This document shows positions 6,322 to 8,548 of a stretch of 8,548 bases of DNA, in pieces. How positions within the stretch are numbered: the stretch's first letter is position 1; each line of letters opens with the position of its first letter. Source of the stretch: Clostridium sp. CAG:389 (GTDB lineage Bacteria > Bacillota > Clostridia > TANB77 > CAG-508); contig FR901886.1 in NCBI GenBank assembly GCA_000438255.1, positions 1 through 8,548 of the forward strand, in the 5' to 3' direction. A model generated the notes under the pieces. That model saw nothing but the letters and a program-made list of their open reading frames with translations. It did no database searches and had not been told where the DNA came from. The translations under genes and the position numbers were made by a program.

Positions 6322-8403
6322 TTACTTTTTTGTAGTCTTCTTTCTTGTTGTTGTAGCCTTTTTAGTTGTTCTTTTTTTCTTTTCTGTCTCCTTTTTTACT
6401 TTTTCTGCCTCTTCTGGATTCCATTTCTCACCAAGTTTTGGCTTATCCCAAGAAATATAGTCACAAGATGCTGGATTATTTTCACAAATGTAGTAATTTC
6501 TTTTTCTTTTTGTTTTTCTAACTTGCACTTTTGCCCCACATTTTGGACATGGAACATCAATTGTTTCTACTATTGGTTTTATATTTCTACATTCTGGAAA
6601 TCCTGGACAAGCTAGAAACTTGCCATATCTTCCATATTTATAAACCATCATTCTTCCACATTTATCACATTTTACATCAGATACTTCATCAACTAATTGC
6701 ACATGTTCTAGTTCTTTTTCTGCTTTTTCAAGTTCTTGTTTAAATGGTCCATAGAATTCTCTAATAGTCTTTTTCCATTTTTCTTTTCCCTCTGCAATTT
6801 CATCAAACTCATTTTCAATTTTTGCTGTAAATTCCACATTTACTATATCTGCAAAGTTTTCTGTAAGTAGCTTATTTACTATTTTTCCAAGTTCCGTTGG
6901 TACTAGTTGTTTTTGTTTTTTTTCTATATATCTTCTTTCTAAAATTGTTGTAATTGTTGGTGAATATGTACTTGGTCTTCCTATTCCTTTTTCTTCTAAT
7001 GCTTTAACCAAACTTGCCTCTGTGTATCTTGCAGGTGGTTCTGTAAAGCTTTGTTTTGGATTTATCTTAATTAGTTTTACTTCTTGATTTTCGTCTAATG
7101 TTGGTAACATTCCTTCTTCTTGTTCTTCTTTTTCATCTGTTCCTTCAACATATAAAATCATAAATCCTTTGAATTTTAAATTTTGACCATTTGCTTTAAA
7201 GTCATAGTCATTTGCCTTGATATTTACTGCCATCGTGTCATAAACTGCTGGTTTCATTTGACTTGCCATAAATCTGTTATAAATTAATTTATATAGTTTA
7301 TATTGGTCTTTACTTAGCTCATCTTTTACACTTTCTGGCTCAATATCTGAGTATGTTGGTCTTATACCTTCGTGTGCATCTTGTGCATCTTTACTTGTTT
7401 TGTAATATCTATTTTCATAGAATTCTTCACCATATGTTGATACTATATGTGTTTTTGCAGCAGCTCTTGCTTCTTCTGAGATTCTTGTAGAGTCTGTTCT
7501 CATGTATGTTATTAGACCTACTGTTCCTTTGTCTGCTATTTTTACACCTTCATATAATGTTTGTGCAACAGACATTGTTTTCTTTAATGTAAATCCTAAT
7601 TTTCTTGATGCTTCTTGTTGCATTGTACTTGTTGTAAATGGTGGTGCTGGATTTCTCTTTTTCTCGCCTTTTTTGATTTCTGATACTATATATTTTGCTT
7701 TTTCTATGTCTTTTAATATTTGGTCAACTTGTTCTTTTGAGTTGATTTCTTGTTTTTTTCCGTTTTTCCCATAGAATCTTGCTTCAAATTCTTTTTTAGA
7801 TTTTTCATCTTTTAAATTTGCATATATGTTCCAATATTCTTGTGGTATAAAATTTTCAATTTCTGTTTCTCTATCTACTATTAATTTTACTGCAACTGAT
7901 TGGACTCTACCTGCTGATAGTCCTCTTTTTACTTTTTTCCATAATAATGGACTTATTTTGTATCCAACTATTCTGTCTAAAACTCTTCTTGCTTGTTGTG
8001 CATCAACAGTGTTTAAATCTATGTCTCTGGGCTCTTTTATTGCTTTTTGTACTGCTGATTTTGTTATTTCATTAAAAGTGACTCTTGTTATTTTATCTTT
8101 GTCTTCTTCTAATATTTTTGCTAGGTGCCATGCTATTGCTTCACCCTCACGGTCGGGGTCAGTTGCTAAATATACTTTTTTTGCCTTTTTAGCATCTGTT
8201 TTTAAAGATTTTATTAAATCTCCTTTTCCTCTAATATTTATATATTCTGGTTCAAAATCGTGTTCTATGTCTACACCTAATTTTGATTTTGGTAAATCTC
8301 TTATATGTCCCATTGAGGCTACAACCTTTGTGTTTCCACCTAAGAATTTTTTTATTGTGTTTGCCTTTGCTGGTGATTCTACTATTATTAATTTATCAGC
8401 CAT
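6322..8403 (-). CDS. topA: DNA topoisomerase I (type IA)
   Basis: This 693-aa enzyme relaxes negative supercoils by cutting and passing single DNA strands through a 5'-phosphotyrosine link. The start is fixed by AGGAGG (8408-8413) just before the ATG and by the family's usual N-terminus, 'KLIIVESPAKA'. The Toprim domain covers about 1-115 with Glu9 and DPDREGE at 82-88, which bind Mg2+. The type IA core follows, with 'GLSAGRVQSVAV' at 161-172 and the active-site Tyr300 in GLITYMRTDS. The C-terminus carries two four-cysteine zinc ribbons, C579/C582/C599/C605 and C619/C622/C640/C647, then a Lys/Thr-rich tail from about 665 that likely adds DNA contacts. Length and architecture are those of a full-length Firmicute TopA, and nothing essential is missing. 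It appears to be a single-gene transcript with its own promoter and a terminator-like element after the stop. The tRNAs downstream have a separate promoter. Confidence 0.99.
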   Translation of the reverse strand: MADKLIIVESPAKANTIKKFLGGNTKVVASMGHIRDLPKSKLGVDIEHDFEPEYINIRGKGDLIKSLKTDAKKAKKVYLATDPDREGEAIAWHLAKILEEDKDKITRVTFNEITKSAVQKAIKEPRDIDLNTVDAQQARRVLDRIVGYKISPLLWKKVKRGLSAGRVQSVAVKLIVDRETEIENFIPQEYWNIYANLKDEKSKKEFEARFYGKNGKKQEINSKEQVDQILKDIEKAKYIVSEIKKGEKKRNPAPPFTTSTMQQEASRKLGFTLKKTMSVAQTLYEGVKIADKGTVGLITYMRTDSTRISEEARAAAKTHIVSTYGEEFYENRYYKTSKDAQDAHEGIRPTYSDIEPESVKDELSKDQYKLYKLIYNRFMASQMKPAVYDTMAVNIKANDYDFKANGQNLKFKGFMILYVEGTDEKEEQEEGMLPTLDENQEVKLIKINPKQSFTEPPARYTEASLVKALEEKGIGRPSTYSPTITTILERRYIEKKQKQLVPTELGKIVNKLLTENFADIVNVEFTAKIENEFDEIAEGKEKWKKTIREFYGPFKQELEKAEKELEHVQLVDEVSDVKCDKCGRMMVYKYGRYGKFLACPGFPECRNIKPIVETIDVPCPKCGAKVQVRKTKRKRNYYICENNPASCDYISWDKPKLGEKWNPEEAEKVKKETEKKKRTTKKATTTRKKTTKK

Positions 8404-8438
8404 ATTTCCTCCTATGTTTTTCTTGTATTCTTTTTAGT

Positions 8439-8467
8439 ATTCTAGAACATTTTTTTATATTTTGCAA
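8439..8467 (-). promoter_or_regulatory. Promoter of topA
   Basis: On the minus strand TTGCAA (8462-8467) and TAGAAT (8439-8444) lie 17 bp apart, each matching consensus at most positions. The predicted start near 8432 gives a leader of about 30 bases containing the AGGAGG site. The -35 box would lie inside the last codons of the possible open frame at the right edge, if that frame is real. Confidence 0.65.
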
Positions 8468-8547
8468 GTTTTTTTGAAAAAATGTCCTTTTAAGGTTACA
8501 AGATAATAGTTTTGAGGTATTGCACTTTTGACTTTTTCTGTGCCTCT
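8455..8547 (-). CDS. Possible 3' end of a gene upstream of topA (partial)
   Basis: One minus-strand frame is open from the right edge for 30 codons and ends at TAA (8455-8457), 51 bp before topA. Its residues (for example SAIPQNYYLVTLKGHFF) are more varied than the Lys/Asn/Ile runs that chance frames give in such AT-rich DNA. It does not resemble the end of DprA, the common neighbour of topA in Firmicutes. A second frame on the same strand is also open here and runs into topA, so openness alone is weak evidence. Confidence 0.2.
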   Translation of the reverse strand, partial: RGTEKVKSAIPQNYYLVTLKGHFFKKTCKI

Positions 8548-8548
8548 A

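Noticed and set aside
7826..8437. Long plus-strand open frame (203 codons) opposite topA
   Set aside because: It is the mirror of the strongly conserved topA frame, has no ribosome binding site and gives a Phe/Ser-rich product typical of the antisense of Lys-rich genes. The shorter plus-strand frames at 717-1004, 1456-1653, 5096-5314, 6531-6743, 7502-7774 and 8283-8477 fail for the same kind of reason.
8520..8545. GCAC/GTGC inverted repeat at the right edge
   Set aside because: A four-base stem around 14 bases is too weak to call a structure in this short flank.

Overview
This AT-rich window looks like chromosome of a low-G+C Firmicute, most likely an uncultured gut-type member of the Clostridia. 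The reasons are the strong AGGAGG-type ribosome binding sites, the A-rich coding strand, and two large secreted proteins ending in LPxAG-type cell-wall sorting signals. One of these proteins is a papain-fold (C1) protease of the kind common on clostridial surfaces. No species call is possible from the sequence alone.

Nearly everything is on the minus strand. Reading that strand from the right edge: a promoter drives topA (DNA topoisomerase I, 8403-6322). topA is followed five bases later by a 97-nt structured element (6220-6316): a 13-bp helix closing three small hairpins and ending in a T run. It probably serves as the topA terminator but is larger and more branched than usual. A near-consensus promoter (TTGACA-17-TATCAT) then drives a tRNA-Gly(GCC) / tRNA-Cys(GCA) pair, which ends at a hairpin-plus-T terminator. 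A second near-consensus promoter (TTTACA-17-TATAAT) starts a two-gene surface operon. The first gene encodes a 1106-aa C1-family peptidase (signal peptide, propeptide-like segment, complete Gln/Cys/His/Asn catalytic set, lectin-like segment, four group-3 Ig-like repeats, a further beta-rich segment, LPHAG anchor). It is followed 23 bp later by a 539-aa protein with two group-2 Ig-like repeats, two large uncharacterised segments and an LPKAG anchor.

At the left end a plus-strand gene for a 189-aa protein of unknown function (144-713) converges on the surface operon. The two stop codons are 17 bp apart, and a single 11-bp inverted repeat overlaps both and probably terminates transcription in both directions.

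The two surface proteins are probably made together and anchored to the wall by a sortase encoded elsewhere; a segment of the protease resembles part of its neighbour. The most unusual points are C at T-loop position 55 in both tRNAs, where U (pseudouridine) is almost invariant; the branched element after topA; the LPxAG protease/Ig-protein pair; and the shared, switchable hairpin between the convergent genes. I did not find a clearly new defence or mobile system.
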